This document shows, one piece after another, positions 34,772 through 48,589 of a stretch of 64,000 nt of DNA; positions within the stretch are counted from its first letter, which is position 1, and every line of letters begins with the position of its first letter. Position numbers and translations under genes: made by a program. Under the pieces are notes generated by a model. The model saw only the letters and a list, made by a program, of their open reading frames with translations. It ran no database searches and was not told the origin of the DNA. The DNA is from Hirsutella rhossiliensis (lineage: Eukaryota > Ascomycota > Sordariomycetes > Hypocreales > Ophiocordycipitaceae): assembly GCF_020360975.1 (NCBI RefSeq), contig NW_025408673.1, positions 620,001-684,000 on the forward strand, written 5' to 3'.

Positions 34772-37700
34772 ATAACGAAAAACAACTTTACTATCCCTAT
34801 AGTCTATAGGACGATTCTTATAAAGCCCTAAGATTAAGATAAGTAGGTAAAGGAGCTATAGGCTCGTATAAATAGAACTATCTATAATTTAGTCTTTTTT
34901 AATAAGTAGGACCCTTTTAAGCCCCCTCTTTATCCTAGGGCAATAGAATTTATAAAAGGAGCTTCCTTTTTCTCTAAGCTAACCTCTATATAGTAAAGAG
35001 CTTTTTCTACTACCTTAGGTAACTATAAGAGTTATTATAAGGAATACCTTTATAAGATAAAGCTATTAACTACTACTTATATAGTAATAATAGAATCTAT
35101 TAGTACTATAAAGCTAATCTCTTTTTAAGAGAAAGAGACTCTAAGGTAGTAGCTTTTAAAGCTCGAGACCTTAATAGCTCCCTTAAGGGGCTATATAACT
35201 AACTATATTAAGAAGACCTATATAGTATACCTAGGAGCCTTTTTTACTAGGAACCTACTAGCTTCTTTATAGCTAGCTATATAAGAAGAGATCCTTAAGG
35301 AAGCTAACTAATACTTCTTAATAGAAGCTCTTTCTAGCTAGTAGGAGATATATCTCTATTAATAAAGCCTATTAATAATAGTTACTTAACTATCTTTTAA
35401 GAAGCTAGCTAAGAACTAAATAAAAAGGCTACTAAAGTATAATAGTAAGTAGTTTTATTCCTTTATAGCTAGCACTTAACCTAAATAGCTTAACCTACTA
35501 CCCTTATAGCTACTATAGCCCTTATTACTATAGCTCCTACTACTACTATTATAGCTATTACCCCTTTAGCTCCTCCTCCCTTAAGAGCCTTAACGCCGTT
35601 ATTAACTATAGCTACGGCCCTGGCTCCGCCTCTTACTCCGGGCCCGGCCCTAGTCCTATTAGTTAGACCGGCCCGACTTATCCCTTAATAAACCTTTTAG
35701 TCTATTAGTCGAAAAATTAAGGAACTAGTTAAAATCGAACCTCTTTATTAAAATTAGTAATAAGGAGTAAAAAGGGGAGGTTTTTAAGTAGACCTTTTAG
35801 ATTAAGATAAGGATTCCTTAAAGAGATAAAAACTAAAACGAAATAGCTACTTAGCTTATAAATCCTTAGGCTATTAATTATTATAATACTAGTAGGTCTT
35901 TAAGGAAAACCGACTTAAAGGATTTAACCCTTTAAAGAGGCTATAAGAAATAATATAAAAGTCTCTTAAGGAGGACCCCTTATTATAAAAGAGGTTAAAT
36001 AAGATTTAGGTTACTAAGAAATAGTAACTAACGCCGCTGCCCTTATTCGAGCTATTAATTTAAGGAAAAATTATTAGTATAGTAAATCCGGTATTTATCT
36101 TCCCTATAAATTAGTAAGACTACCTACTAGGACCCTCTTACTATCCCCTATAGAGAATTAGCTATCCTTAACTTTAGTACTCCCTTTAATATCTATAATA
36201 TACTCTTATGATTTTAGTCCTTTAAGAAAGTATAAAGGGAATACCTTATTATAAGGGAATTAATTATATAGATAGAGGGATATAAAAGAGTGAATTTTAC
36301 GATAAAATTACCTAATAGGTTTATATAAATTCTTTAACGAAAAAGAGTAGCTTTTTACCCTCGATTTTTAATAAGCTTAATTTCCTTCCGCCTTTTTTAA
36401 AAGAAAGGAATCTTTTAAGATATAACGTCTAAGCTTATAAGGCTAGTCTATATAAGAATATACCCTTATATTCCTATTTTACTATTATAAAGAAATAATA
36501 GGCATAGGGAGGCTTTATAGAATAAGCTAGTAAAAAGAGGCTCTATAATATAGTCTAAGGGAATAACCCTTAAAAGATAAAGACCTCTACTAGATATCTA
36601 TACCTTCCTCTAGGAAAAGCGGGTTAGGATAAGCCTATCCTTATAAATAAAAATATTTATAAAATACATAAGTTAATTATAGGCAGAACGGATACTATAT
36701 TGCCTATTTTAACCTAGCGGTTCTAAAGATATCCGCGATACGAGAATAGGTAGGGCATAGAACATTCTAGTTAAATCCACTACTTATACTAGAACCTATA
36801 GTCTTACGTTAACTATCACGCTATAATTAGACCACCTACTAAGTTAGGAAGATATACTATAGATAGGGCTTTTTAAGCACTATAGAATATACTAGAAAGC
36901 TAACTAATTAGTCTACTAGTAAGCGAGCAATAGTCTATAAAAGACGAAGGATCTCCCTAGGAGTAGTAGATAAAATAAGTAAGTTCGTATATATCTTTTG
37001 CAACGCTATTCTTTTAATATATTATTCAGCCCCTTATATCCTCGTTATAAATTCCAGACAAAATCCTACCCTATACTCCTTCGATCGATCTTTCCGCTTA
37101 CGTTATCGATTACCCGATTCTACGCTTATTGCTTATACCTTCTTATAGTCTAAAAGAATTAAACTATTAGACTTATCGAGGAGAAATTTAATTAATTTAT
37201 TCTTAAATTCTAACCTATCTTTAAAAAGGAATATCTTAAAAGGTTAGCTTTCCTTACTAAGAGGAATAAGTTTACTATAAAGGACCCTCTTTTAATAGCC
37301 TAAGTAAATAGCTTTCTTTAGTACGTACAACTTAGTTACCTAAGCCCCTTAGCTTTATATAAGCTAGGCTAATAATAGGGCGTATAAATAAGGGGACTAA
37401 AAACCATCGAATATAAATACTATAGCTAAGAAAAGACTAAGAGACGAATTTCTAAACGAACCCCTTTATAGCTAAACTAGCCGTATAAGGAAATTTAGGT
37501 TAATTAAAGTAATATCTTTAAGGACTAAGAAAGCTTTATTAAGGTAATGTTTTTTATAGATGCTTTTTTAAGGATAGTTTTCCCTTATTTCTTATAGACC
37601 TACCTAAGTAAGTATAACTAGTTTACCCTCTAAGACTTTATTAACTAAATAAAATCCTACTTTAGCTATAAGGTAAAGAAGATACGGTTTAATAAAGAGC

Positions 37701-40454
37701 TATTTATAAAGGATATCTTAAATTAGCTTTAAAAAGGGGGTATTTTACCCCTCTTATTAGTACTAAATACCTAGGCCTAAAATAAAGGGGTAAAAAGATT
37801 AAGGGGTACTATAATAAAAAGGGCCTATATAATAAGACTTACTATAAAACTTCCCTATAACCTTTAAAGGGAAGTCGTTAAGACCGCTTATTACCTTTAG
37901 AACTAGACCCTAAGGGACCCTAGGGGCCTAAGGGATTATAGGGACCTAGAGACCCTTTTTAAGACTTAAGGAATAGACTAGAGATCCCCCTTTAAGCTCT
38001 TTATAAAAAGGAGGGCCTCGCTAGCTTACCTTTATACCTATAGCTATAAGGTATATACTATAACTACTAATATATAGCTAAAAAGGAAAAAGAAAAGAAA
38101 GCTTAATCCTAGAGCCTTTATTAGTTACCTTATTAGCTATAATTCTATAAATATCCTTTAGATCTAGATTCCTCTTTTATAAAAGGTTATTTTAACTAGG
38201 GATATAATTTTTAACGAATCTAGGTTCTTTAATAAAAAGAGGGATTAATAGTCCCTTATACTCTTATAACGTTAGCTAATTTAAAAGATTTAAATCCCTC
38301 CTTCTTAATAATCTTAAGAAGAGGTCTTAGATAAGGAAATAAAAGAAGAAACTAATATTAAAGTAGTTAAGGATAACGCTAACTTTAAAGAAAAAGAGTA
38401 AGCTATTAAATTAAATAATCTAGATAAAGAAAGAGACTATAAGAAAGCGGTAAAGCTAGAAAAAGCCTACCTTCCTACGCCTCCTTATATAGAATAAGAA
38501 GATCTAAAAGTAGCTTTCTTTATTAGTCTTCCTATCTTAACCCTTAAGGGGGTAGGAAAGGCACCTATCTTAAAAGATTACTTAGCTGCCTTTTTATCCC
38601 TGCTTTAAGAAATAAAGGAAGGTATAGGGCCTAATATAAAGGAAGACTAACCTCTCCCTTATTTCGATCGTTTTTCTAACTTTTATTTAACGCCTATAAA
38701 AGACGGTTTCTATAAAGTATTTATAGTAGGCCGGCTCTTTAAGCTATAGCTATTAGTAAAGAAGGTATATAAAAGAGACCTCCTAGACCTACTAGTAAAC
38801 TAAAAGCAGCTAGAAAAACACCCCTTTAAAGACTAGTTTTTCTAGGCCTAGAAAGACTACCTAGCCTTATATAAAGAGATAGGGTCTTTTAAAGAGGTCC
38901 TTAAAGAAAGGGTAATAGGAAAATAGGTCCTTAGCTATAAGTAGGTCTTTATCTATAAGACTAATAAATATAACTTCCTTTAGAAGTATAAGGCCTAGCT
39001 AGTTATCTATAGGAATTAATAGGAAAAAGGGGATCTACCTATTAAGGTAACTACCTTAGTAAGGATATCCTTTTAGACCCTTATAGCTATAGTAGTAGAA
39101 TTCGACTTTAAACTTAATTAAATAGATATAGTTAACGCTTTTATTAACTACTTACTTAAGGAAGAAGAAGTTATTTATATACGCCTTCTACTAAGCTTTT
39201 AATAGCTAGGAAAGGGTCTATAGCTTAGGAAAGCTTTATATAAACTATAAAGATTACCCCTTTTTTAGTAATAGTATTTAATAGGTTCCTTTAAAGCCCT
39301 AAGCTTTAAGAAAGTCTCTTAGGAACTATATATAATATAAAAGGGTAAAATTATAGTCTACTTTTATATCGATAATATTATCTAGGCCTACCTAAAAGAG
39401 GAAGAAGTAATAGCTAAGGAGGCTATATAAGGCCTATAATAAAAGTATAAGATAACTAAGCTAAGGGAGCTAAAGTAGTTCCTAGGGATATAAATCCTTT
39501 AAAATAGGTCCTAATAGACTATCTAGCTTACCTAAGACGCCTATATTAATAAGGTCGCTTATAAATTCCTCCTTAATTCCCTTAATAAGAAGCTTCCTTT
39601 TATACTAATATTAAATAAAGAGCTTTTACTTAATCTATCCTTTTAAGCTAGGGAGTAAGAGAAATACTAATATTAATAGAAGGTAGGCTCCTTACTTTTT
39701 TAGCTATTTCTATTAAACCGGATATCTCTTTTATAGTCTCTTAGCTAGCTAAATATAATTAGAATCCTAGCCCTAGGTACTAAGAAGTAGTAAACCGAGC
39801 TATCCTTTATCTCTATTTAATAAGATTATATAGTCTATACCTAGGAAGGTAAGGAAGGAAGAAATTAGCTATTAAAATCTTCCTCTATTTAAGCGATTTA
39901 TTATTTATAAATAATTCCTTAGATAAAAAGAGCTTATAAGGGTATATTATATCCCTTTTTAAAGGAACTATTACTTAAAGAGTTTTAAAGTAAGCTACCG
40001 TTATAACTTTTAATATAAAGGTAAAGCTACTAGCTCTTTTAAAAGTATTAAAAGAAGCGATTTTCCTTAGCTAGCTATTTATATCTCTATAACTATATAT
40101 TCCGACCCTATTAGCTATAAAATATAATAATATATAGACTATATAAATTCTTATAAAAAATAGTAAGCTATCGACCTAGCTATAGTATATTAATATTTAT
40201 TAGTATTAGTTATAATAAGAGGTCTAAAGGGGACTTATTTACGGCCGTTAGGTTTTTAATAGTATTAATAAAAGTAAACGGTCTTATAAAGCCCCTATTA
40301 AAGTAGAAGCTAGCTATCTTTTTATAGTAAATTAAGCTAAAAGACGTCCGTAAGAAGCTATCCTTAAAGGCCTACCTTAAGAGTATATAAGAGGAGCTAA
40401 TAGCCTATACGAGAAGGTAACGTCTATAGCTAAAGAAAAGGAAGAGGTCTTCCT
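34772..40454 (+). pseudogene. Gag-Pol of copia-1 copy E, RIP-inactivated and interrupted
   Basis: The frame starts at ATA (34772-34774) and follows the copy H order: gag, Ala-rich linker (35510-35650), zinc-knuckle region, protease, B-LTR insertion between protease and integrase (36451-37147 plus the GTCTA duplication), integrase (37500-37810), acidic linker, reverse transcriptase (38830-39600, with ATCGATAAT in place of the GTCGACGAC of YVDD) and RNase H (40010-40230). The end is uncertain because the usual AATTAG is replaced by AAGAGG. Stops are numerous and more CG has been lost than in copies A and G. Confidence 0.82.
36451..37147. repeat. Solo LTR of a third family (B-LTR)
   Basis: 697 bp inserted in pol of copy E with perfect 5-bp duplication GTCTA (36446-36450 and 37148-37152). 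Its ends are TATAAGAA and TTCTTATA, an 8-bp inverted repeat equivalent to TG...CA after RIP. With a 5-bp duplication and no coding capacity this fits a solo LTR. It retains more CG, CA and TG than the host element, so it arrived later. The right half recurs at 146-495. Confidence 0.82.
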
Positions 40455-40697
40455 TTTAAAAGGCCCCTTATTTAATTAGGTTTCTCCCTTTTAAGAAGGC
40501 CCCCTTTCTTATAGGACTTTTCCTTCTTTAGTCCCCTATTCCTTAAGTAGGTCTTAAAGAGCCTAGGGACCTAAAAAGGGCCCTTACTTTCCTTAAGTAA
40601 AAGGATAAGTATAGAGCTAAGAACCTCCTTTATATACTTACTAGCTTAAAGCTATATTAGCTATGCCCTTAAGGGGTAGGCTATAGCTAAGGGGGTA

Positions 40698-41183
40698 TAT
40701 TATAAAGTATAGCTTAATTTTATAGTTCTTAGAGATATCCCTTAGTAAGAGGGACTAAGGAAGCTAAAAATACTTAGTATAAAAGAAGGAAGAAGGAGCT
40801 AAAAAGAAGTATAGAAAGGAGGGTAAGGGTATAAAGGGAAGTAGAAGTAGTAATAGCTTCCTATAAAGGTAGCGAGAGATAAGATAAATATATTAGTAAC
40901 GACTAGAAAAGAGGGTAAAAACTAATAAAAAGCTTAGTAGTTAAAAGGATATTAGTAGCTTCTTTAAGTAGGATCTTCTTTATTAATTAAGATACTAAAT
41001 AGGTATAAAGAGGGGCGTTAAATAGAGGAAAGAAAGAGAATTAAAGCAATATAATAATTACTCCCTTACTATAATTACTGCCTTTATAAGAGTTAAATAT
41101 CTCTGCTTTACCTATCTAACCCCTTAATTTTAATTTTACCTTCATGCATTTTATATATACTTCTTATATCTCTCTTCGCGAGA
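40698..41183 (+). repeat. 3' LTR of copia-1 copy E
   Basis: 486 bp following TAAGGGGGTA, starting TATTATAAAG and ending CTTCGCGAGA. Its end is better preserved (CGCG kept) than that of the 5' LTR (TATA), a sign of different histories of the two LTRs. Confidence 0.9.
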
Positions 41184-41362
41184 ATTATATCTATTAATAT
41201 AAACCCTTAAATAAGTTTAACTCTTAGGAATAATACTAGTTATTATAATAATATTAAAGAGCTTATAAGTAAAAGTACTAAGTACTTCTTTTAATAAGTA
41301 CTATTTAAGGAGCTTAAAAATAAATAGTCTATTATATTATATTAGCTCCTTTCTTATCCTTA
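41184..41362 (+). other. Gypsy-relic fragment between copies E and F
   Basis: The first 90 bp or so match 32694-32780 of the gypsy-like relic (ATTATATCTATTAATATAAA at the start of both). The rest is unassigned TA-rich sequence ending at the GTTAC target site of element F. Confidence 0.6.
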
Positions 41363-41367
41363 GTTAC

Positions 41368-41935
41368 TCTTAAGATATATAAGTAAAAGCGGAATTTTAG
41401 GAAATAAAGGAATTACGTAAGACTATATAATAGTAAGGAAGAAGGAGTATAAGGTAGGATTTTCAACGGAATTTATTAGTAGTATATTAGTATATAGAAG
41501 AGGTATTAAGGTTAATTATTTTATCTTTATCTACTAGTAGATATACTATCTTATATAGATAATTATAGCTAAATAGAAGAACCTTTTAGGACTAGATTTA
41601 GGCTGCTATATAACCCTAAGACTAAGGAATTCTATAATACTTTAAGTATATCTAGAAGTATCTTAGTTCTATTAATATTTATGTTTAAAGGAGGTTAGTC
41701 GTACTAGTATTCTTAAGAGGTCTTAGCTAGTATTCTAAGCTAGCTCTATTCCTTCGATTCCCGATTATACGATAACTAGCAACCCGCTTAATATATAATA
41801 ATATATAAAATAACGAGCGATTCTAGCTCTATAGGATAGGATTTTCACTATAATTAATATACTACTTATTAGCTTATATAATTAGGAGAGTATATTATAG
41901 CTACTTTATTTATAGTAGGAACACCGTTCCTTATA
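41368..41935 (-). repeat. 3' LTR of element F
   Basis: 568 bp. It aligns with the right LTR except for about 81 extra bases around 41740-41830, flanked by a repeated CTAGCTCTAT. Its right end CCTTATA is followed by GCCTCCCTT, the complement of the polypurine tract. Confidence 0.87.
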
Positions 41936-43052
41936 GCCTCCCTTAAAGAGTAGATTTATATACTCTTCACTAATTTATTTATAGTAGTATATATATAGGG
42001 TAAAAACCTAATTTAGGAAAGCTATTCTTATACCTTAATAGGATATATAAAACCCTATTCTTTCTTAGGAAAAATAATCCTTAGGTATATACTAATAGAA
42101 AAACCTATAGTAGGAAAAATCTATAGTTATACTAATTATTTATAGGATAGCCTTATAAAAGGTAAAACCTATTATTACTAGGAAAATCTTAATAGATAGA
42201 AAACCTAGTAAATAATTTTCTAGGAAACCTAAAAAGGAAAAACCTAGTAGGAAAAAGATATAGAAAGTATAAGAAATATCTAAAAACCCCTTTTAATTAC
42301 TTAGGAACTTATATTAAGGATAGACCGTCTTTAAATTTATAGAGTAATCTAGGTCTTAATTCCTTTATAAAAATATTAGCTATATTATCTTTTAATTTAA
42401 TATAAAAGACTTTAATTTCCCTTTCTTTTATACTAGTTTTAGTAAAGTAATAGGCTAATCTTATATACTTAGACCTTTTATAAAATTCCGGATTTTCTAC
42501 TAATTTAATAGTAGTAGTATTATCCGTTAAAATAAGAGGTATAGTATTAAGAATCTTAATAAATAGATCCTTAGTAATATATTTAAAAAGTATTTTTAAA
42601 TAAATAGCTTCTTTATTTACCTCCCTAAGGCTAATATACTCTACTTTATAAGTAGAAAGGGCAATAGCTTTCTACTTAGAGTAAGCCTAGCTTATTATAT
42701 TATTATATATATAAAAATAGTAACTAGAAAAGGATTTTCCGTCCGTTAAATCTAACGCCTAGCTAGAGTTAGTAAAACCCTTTATATATAGATAGGTAAA
42801 AGGGATATTATAATTATATTTATTCTTTAGGCTAGGGAATTTATTAAAATATCTCTAAATTATATTTAAAGCTTTAAAATATATTTAGTTAAGCTTAGCC
42901 GCGAATTTAGCGTAGGAAACTATAGATTATAAGATATCTAGCCTAGTAAATAGGGCTAAGTATAATAGAGATCCTATTTCTTTCTAAAATTATAATATAT
43001 CTTTCTTAGAAGGTAATTCCTTTGCTTTTATAAGCTTAAAGCTAACTATAGT

Positions 43053-43539
43053 TATCGCGAAGCGTAGCTTAATTTCGTAGTTCTTAGAGATATCCCTTAG
43101 TATAAGGGACCTAGGAAGCTAAAAACACCCGGTATAGAAGAAGGAAGAAGGAGCTAAAAAGAGGTATAGAGAGGAGGGTAGGGGTAAGAGGGGAAGTAGA
43201 AGTAGCGATAGCTTCCTATAAAGGTAGCGAAAGATAAGACGGATATACTAGCAACGGCTAGAAAAGAGGAAAAAAAACCGGTAAAAAGCTTAGTAGTTAA
43301 AAGGATATTAGTAGCTTCTTTAAATAGGATCTTCTTTATTAATTAAGATGCTAGATAGGTATAAAGAAGGGCGTTAGATAGAGGAAAGAAGGAGAATTAA
43401 GGAAATATAATAATTACTCCCCTACCTTTATTACTGCTCCCGTAAGAATTAAATCTCTCTGCCTTACCTATCTAACCCCTTACTTTTAAATTTACCTTTA
43501 AGCATTTTATATATACTTCTCGTATCTCTCTTCGCGAGA
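43053..43539 (+). repeat. 5' LTR of copia-1 copy G
   Basis: 487 bp, TATCGCGAAG to CTTCGCGAGA, followed by the primer-site remnant GTTATAAGCTAGGG. Confidence 0.92.
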
Positions 43540-43670
43540 GTTATAAGCTAGGGAGGAATAGTATTCCTATACCTTCCGGCTGCTATAAAAGGCACCTTTC
43601 TTACTTCCTTTTACCCCTCTTACTAGAAAAGCTAATTTTTACTTAACTTTTCTACCCTTTCCCTATAATA

Positions 43671-46600
43671 ATATCGAAAAACGACTCTACCGCCCCTATA
43701 GTCTATAGGACGATTCTTATAGAACCCTAAGATTAGGATAAGTAGGTAAAGGAGCTATAGGCTCGTATAAATAAAACTATCTATAATTTAGTCTTCTTTA
43801 ATAAGAAGGACCCTCTCGAGCCCCCTCTTTATCCTAAGGCAACGGAATTTATAGAGGGAGCTTCTCTCTTCTCTAAGCTAACCTCTATATAGCAAAGAGC
43901 TTTTTCTACTACCTTAGGTAACTACGAGAGTTATTATAAGGAATACCTTTATAAGACGAAGCTATTAACTGCTGCTTATACGGTAATAATAGAATCTATT
44001 AATACTATAAAGCTAATCTCTCTTTAAGAGGAAGAGACTTTTAGGCAGTAGCTTTTAAAGCTCGAGACCTTAATAGCTCCCTCGAGGGGCTATATAACTA
44101 ACTATATTAGGAAGACCTATATAGCCTACCTAGGAGCCTTTTTTACTAGGAACCTACTAGCTTCTTTATAGCTAGCTAAGTAGGAAGAAATCCTTAAGGA
44201 AGCTAACTAATACTTCCTTATAGAAGCTCTTTCCGGCTAGTAGCTACGGGATATATCTCTACTAATAAAGCCTATTAGTAATAGTTACTTAACTATCTTT
44301 CGAGAGGCTAGCCGGGAACTAAACGAAGAGGCTGCTAGAGTATAATAGTAAGCAGTCTTATTCCTTTATAGCTAGCACTCGACCTAGACGGCTCGACCTG
44401 CTGCCCTTATAGCTGCTATAGCCCCTATTACTACGGCTCCCGCTACTACTGCTACGGCTATTACTCCTTCGGTTCCTCCTCCCTCGGGAGCCTTAACCCT
44501 GTCTTTAACGGCTGCCCTAGTCCCGGCCCCGGCTCCGCCTTCTGCTCTAGGCCCGGTCCTATTAGTTAGACCGGCCCGACTAGTCCCCTAATAGACCTTT
44601 TAGTCCGTTAGTCGAAAAATTAAGGAACTAGTCGAAATCGAACCTTATTAAAATTAGTAATAAGGGGTAAAAAGGGGGGGTTTTTAAGCAGACCTTCTAG
44701 ATCGGGACAAGGATTCCTCGAAGAAATAAAAGACTAGATAATAAAACGGCTGCTTAGTATATAAATCCCTAGGTTATCGGTTATTATAATACTAGTAGGT
44801 CTTCGAGGAAAACCGACCTAAAGGATTTAATCCTTTAAAGAGGCTATAAGAAACGATATAATAGTCTCTTAAAGAGGACCCCTTATTATAAAAGAAGAAA
44901 GATAAGATTTAGGTTACTAGGAAATAGCAACTAACGCCGCTACTATAATTCGAGGAAAAATTATTAGTATAGTAAATCTAGTATTCGTCTTCCTTATAGA
45001 TTAATAAGACTACCTATTAAGACCCTCCGACTATCCCCTATAAAAATTAGCTATCCTTAACTTTAGTACTTCCTTTAATATCTATAATATACTCTTACGA
45101 TTCTAGTCCTTTAAGAAGGTATAAAGGGAATATCTTATTACTAGGGAATTAACCGTATAGATAGAGGGATATAGAAGGGTGAATTTTACGATAAAATTAC
45201 TTAATAGGTCTATATAAATTCTTCGACGAAAAAGGGTAGCTTTTTGCCCTCGAATTTTAATAAGCTTAATTTCCTTTTACTTTCTTTAAAAGGAAGGAAT
45301 CTTCTAGGATATAACGTCTAAGCCTATAAGGCTAGTTTAGAAGAATTAGACTATTAGGCTTATCGAGGAGAAATTCGGTTAATTTATTCTCGAATTCCGA
45401 CCTATCCTTAGGAAGGAACTACTTAAGAAGTTAGCTTTCCCTATAAGGAGGAATAGGTTTACTATAAAGGACCCTCTTTTAGCAGCCTAAAGAAACGGTC
45501 TTCTTTAGTACGCACGACCTAGTTACCCGGGCCCCCTAGCTTTATATAAGCTAGGCCTATAATAGGGCGTATAAATAAGGGGCCTAAAGACCGTTAAATA
45601 CGAATACTATAGCTAAGGAAAGACTAAGAGACGAATTTCTAGACGAACGCCTTTACGGCCGGACTAGCTATATAAGGAAATTTAGGTCGATTAGACCGAT
45701 ATCTCTAAGGACTAGGAAAGCTTTATTAAGGTAATGTTTTTTATAGACGCTTTTTTAAGGATAGTTTTCCTTTATTTCTTATAGACCTACCTAAGTAAGT
45801 ATAACTAGTCTACCCTCTAGGACTTCGTTAACTAAATAAAATCCTACTTTAGCTATAAGGTAAAGAAGATACGGTCTAATAAAGAGCTATTTATAAAGGA
45901 TATCTTAAATTAGCTTTAAAAAAGGGGCATTTTACCCCTCCTATTAGTACTAAATACCTAAGCCTAGAACGGAGGGGTAGAAAGATTAAGGGGTGCTATA
46001 GTAAAAAGGGCCTATATAATAAGACTTACTATAAGGCTTTTATATAACCTTTAAAGGGAAGTTATTAAGACCGCCTATTACCTATAGAACTAGACCCCTA
46101 GAGGGACTACCTAAGGAATAGACTAGAAATCCCCCCTCGAGCTCTTTATAAAGAAGAGGGCCTCGCTAGCCTACCTTTATGCCTATAGCTATAAGGTATA
46201 TACTATAACTACCGATATATAGCTAAAAAGGAAGAAGAAAAGAAAGCTTAATCCTAGAGCCTTTATTAGTTACCTCGTTAGTTATAATTCTATAAATATC
46301 TTCTAGATCTAGATTCCTCTTCTATAAAAGGTTATTTCGACTAGGGATATAATTTTCGATAAATCTAGCTTCTTTAATAGAAAGAGGGATTAATAGCCCC
46401 TCTTACTCTTATAACGTTAGCTAATTTAAAAGATCTAAATCCCCCCTTCCTAATAATCTTAAGAAGAGGTCCTAGATAAGGAAACGGAAGAAGAAACTAA
46501 CGTTAAAGTAGTTAAGGATAACGCCGACTTTAAAGAAGAGGAAGCTATTAGATTAGATAATCTAGATAAAGAAGGAGACTATAGGAAAGCGGTAGAGCTA

Positions 46601-48589
46601 GAATACGCCTACCTACCTACGCCTCCTCCTATATAAGAAGAGGATCTAGAAGCAGTTTTTTTAGTTAGTCTTCCTATCTCGACCCCTAAGGGGGTAGGAA
46701 AGGCACCTCTCTTAAAGGATTATCCGGCTGCCTTTTTATCCCTGCTTCGAGAAGCAAAGGAAGGTATAGGGCCCGATACTAAAGAAGATTAACCTCTCCC
46801 TTATTTCGATCGTTTTTCCGACTTCTATTTAATACTAATAAAAGACGGTTCCTACGGAGCGTTTATAGTAGGCCGGCTTTTTAAGCTACTATTAGTAAGG
46901 AAGGTATATAAAAGAGACCTCCTAGACCTACTAGCAAACTAGAAGCAGCTAGAAAAACACCCTTTAAGAGACTAGTTTTTCTAGGCTTAGAAAGACTACC
47001 TAGCCTTATATAAAGAGATAGGGTCTTTCGAAGAGATCCTTAAGGAAAAAGTAAGAGGAAAATAGGTCCTTAGCTTTAAGTAGGTCTTTATCTATAAGAC
47101 TAATAAACACGGCTTCCTTTAAAAGTATAAGGCCTAGCTAGTTATCTATAGGAACTAGTAGGAAAAGGGGGATCTTCTTACTAGGGCAACTACCCTAGTA
47201 GGGATGTCTTTTTAGACCCTTATAGCTATAGTAGTAGAATTTAACCTCGAACTTAATTAGATAGATATAGTTAATGCCTTTATTAACTGCTTACTTAAGG
47301 AAGAAGAAGTTATCTATATACGACTTCCTCTTAGTTTCTAATAACTAAGAAAGGTTCTATAGCTTAAGAAAGCTTTATATAGACTATAAAGATTACCCCT
47401 TCTTTAGTAATAGTATTTAATAGGTTCTCTTAAAGCCCTAGGCTTTAAGAAAGTCCCTTAAGAACTGTATATAATATAGAAGGGTAAAATTATAGTCTTC
47501 TTTTACGTCGATAATATTATCTAGGCCTACTTAAAAGAGGAAGAAGCTACTACTAAGGAGGCTATATAAGGCCTATAATAAAGGTATAAGATAACTAAGC
47601 TAAGGGAGCTAAAGTGGTTCCTAGGGATATAAATCCTTTAGAATAGGTCTTAATAGACTATCTAGCTTACCTAGGACGCCTATATCGATAAGGTCGCTTA
47701 TAAATTCCTCCTTAATTCCCTCGATAAGAAGCTTCCCTCTACGCTTATATTAAACGAAGAGCTTTTACCTAATCCGTCCTTTTAAGCTAGGGAGTAAGAG
47801 AAATACTAATATTAATAGAAGGTAGGATCCCTGCTTTTTTTAGCTATTTCTACTAGACTAGATATCTCTTTTACGGTCTCCCGGCTAGCTAGGTATAACT
47901 AGAATCCTAGCCCTAGGCACTAAGAAGTAGTAGACCGAGCTATCCTTTATCTTTATTTAACGAGATTATATAGTCTATGCCTAGGAGGGTAGGAAAGGAA
48001 GAAATTAGCTGCCGAAATCTTCCTTTATTTAAGCGATTCGTCCTTTACGGATAATTCCTTAGATAGAAAGAGCTTATAAGGGTATATTATATCCCTTTTT
48101 AAAGGAACTATTACTTAGAGAGCTTCGAAGTAAGCTACTACTACGACTTTAAGTATAGAGGCAGAGCTACTAGCTCTTTTAAAAGCGTTAAAGGAAGCGA
48201 TTTTCCTTAGCTAGCTATTAATATCGTTACGACTATAAATTCCGTCCCTATTAGCTATAGAATATAATAATATATAGACTATATAGATTCTAATAAAGGA
48301 AAATAGTAAGCTATTAACCTAGCTACGGTATATCGATATCTACTAGTATTAGTTACGCTAAGAGGTCTAAAGGGGACTTATTTCTATCCGTTAGGTTTTA
48401 ACGGTATCGATAAAAGCTAACGGTCTTATAAAGCCCTTACTAAAGTAGAAGCTAGCTATCTTTTTATAGTAAATTAGGCTAGAAAACGTTCGAGAGAAGC
48501 TATCCTTAAAGGCCCGCCTTAAGAGTCTACGAGAGGAGCTAATAGTACGTAGGAGGAAGGAGACGTCTATAGCTAAAGAGAGGAATTAG
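43671..48589 (+). pseudogene. Gag-Pol of copia-1 copy G, RIP-inactivated
   Basis: The same polyprotein as copy H, starting at ATA (43671-43673) and ending at TAG (48587-48589). Domain order is unchanged: gag, Ala/Pro linker (44390-44580), zinc-knuckle region (about 44745-44790), protease, pre-integrase and integrase (45500-46010), acidic linker (46480-46640), reverse transcriptase (46970-47790) and RNase H (48140-48330). There are short in-frame or frame-altering gaps relative to copy A in the zinc-knuckle-to-protease part (44900-44960). RIP-type stops occur throughout. No DNA transposon is present in gag. Confidence 0.85.

Larger units (their letters stand above)
34145..41183 (+). mobile_element. 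copia-1 copy E, full length, carries a B-LTR
   Basis: LTRs 34145-34630 and 40698-41183 (both 486 bp) flank a RIP-mutated Gag-Pol frame with a 697-bp B-LTR inserted at 36451. The five bases on the left (ATAAT, 34140-34144) and right (ATTAT, 41184-41188) differ by a T/A change that RIP cannot make. The left flank lies after the gypsy gag, while the right flank matches an earlier point of the same gypsy family (32694 onward). The two ends probably derive from different insertions joined by recombination. Confidence 0.87.
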
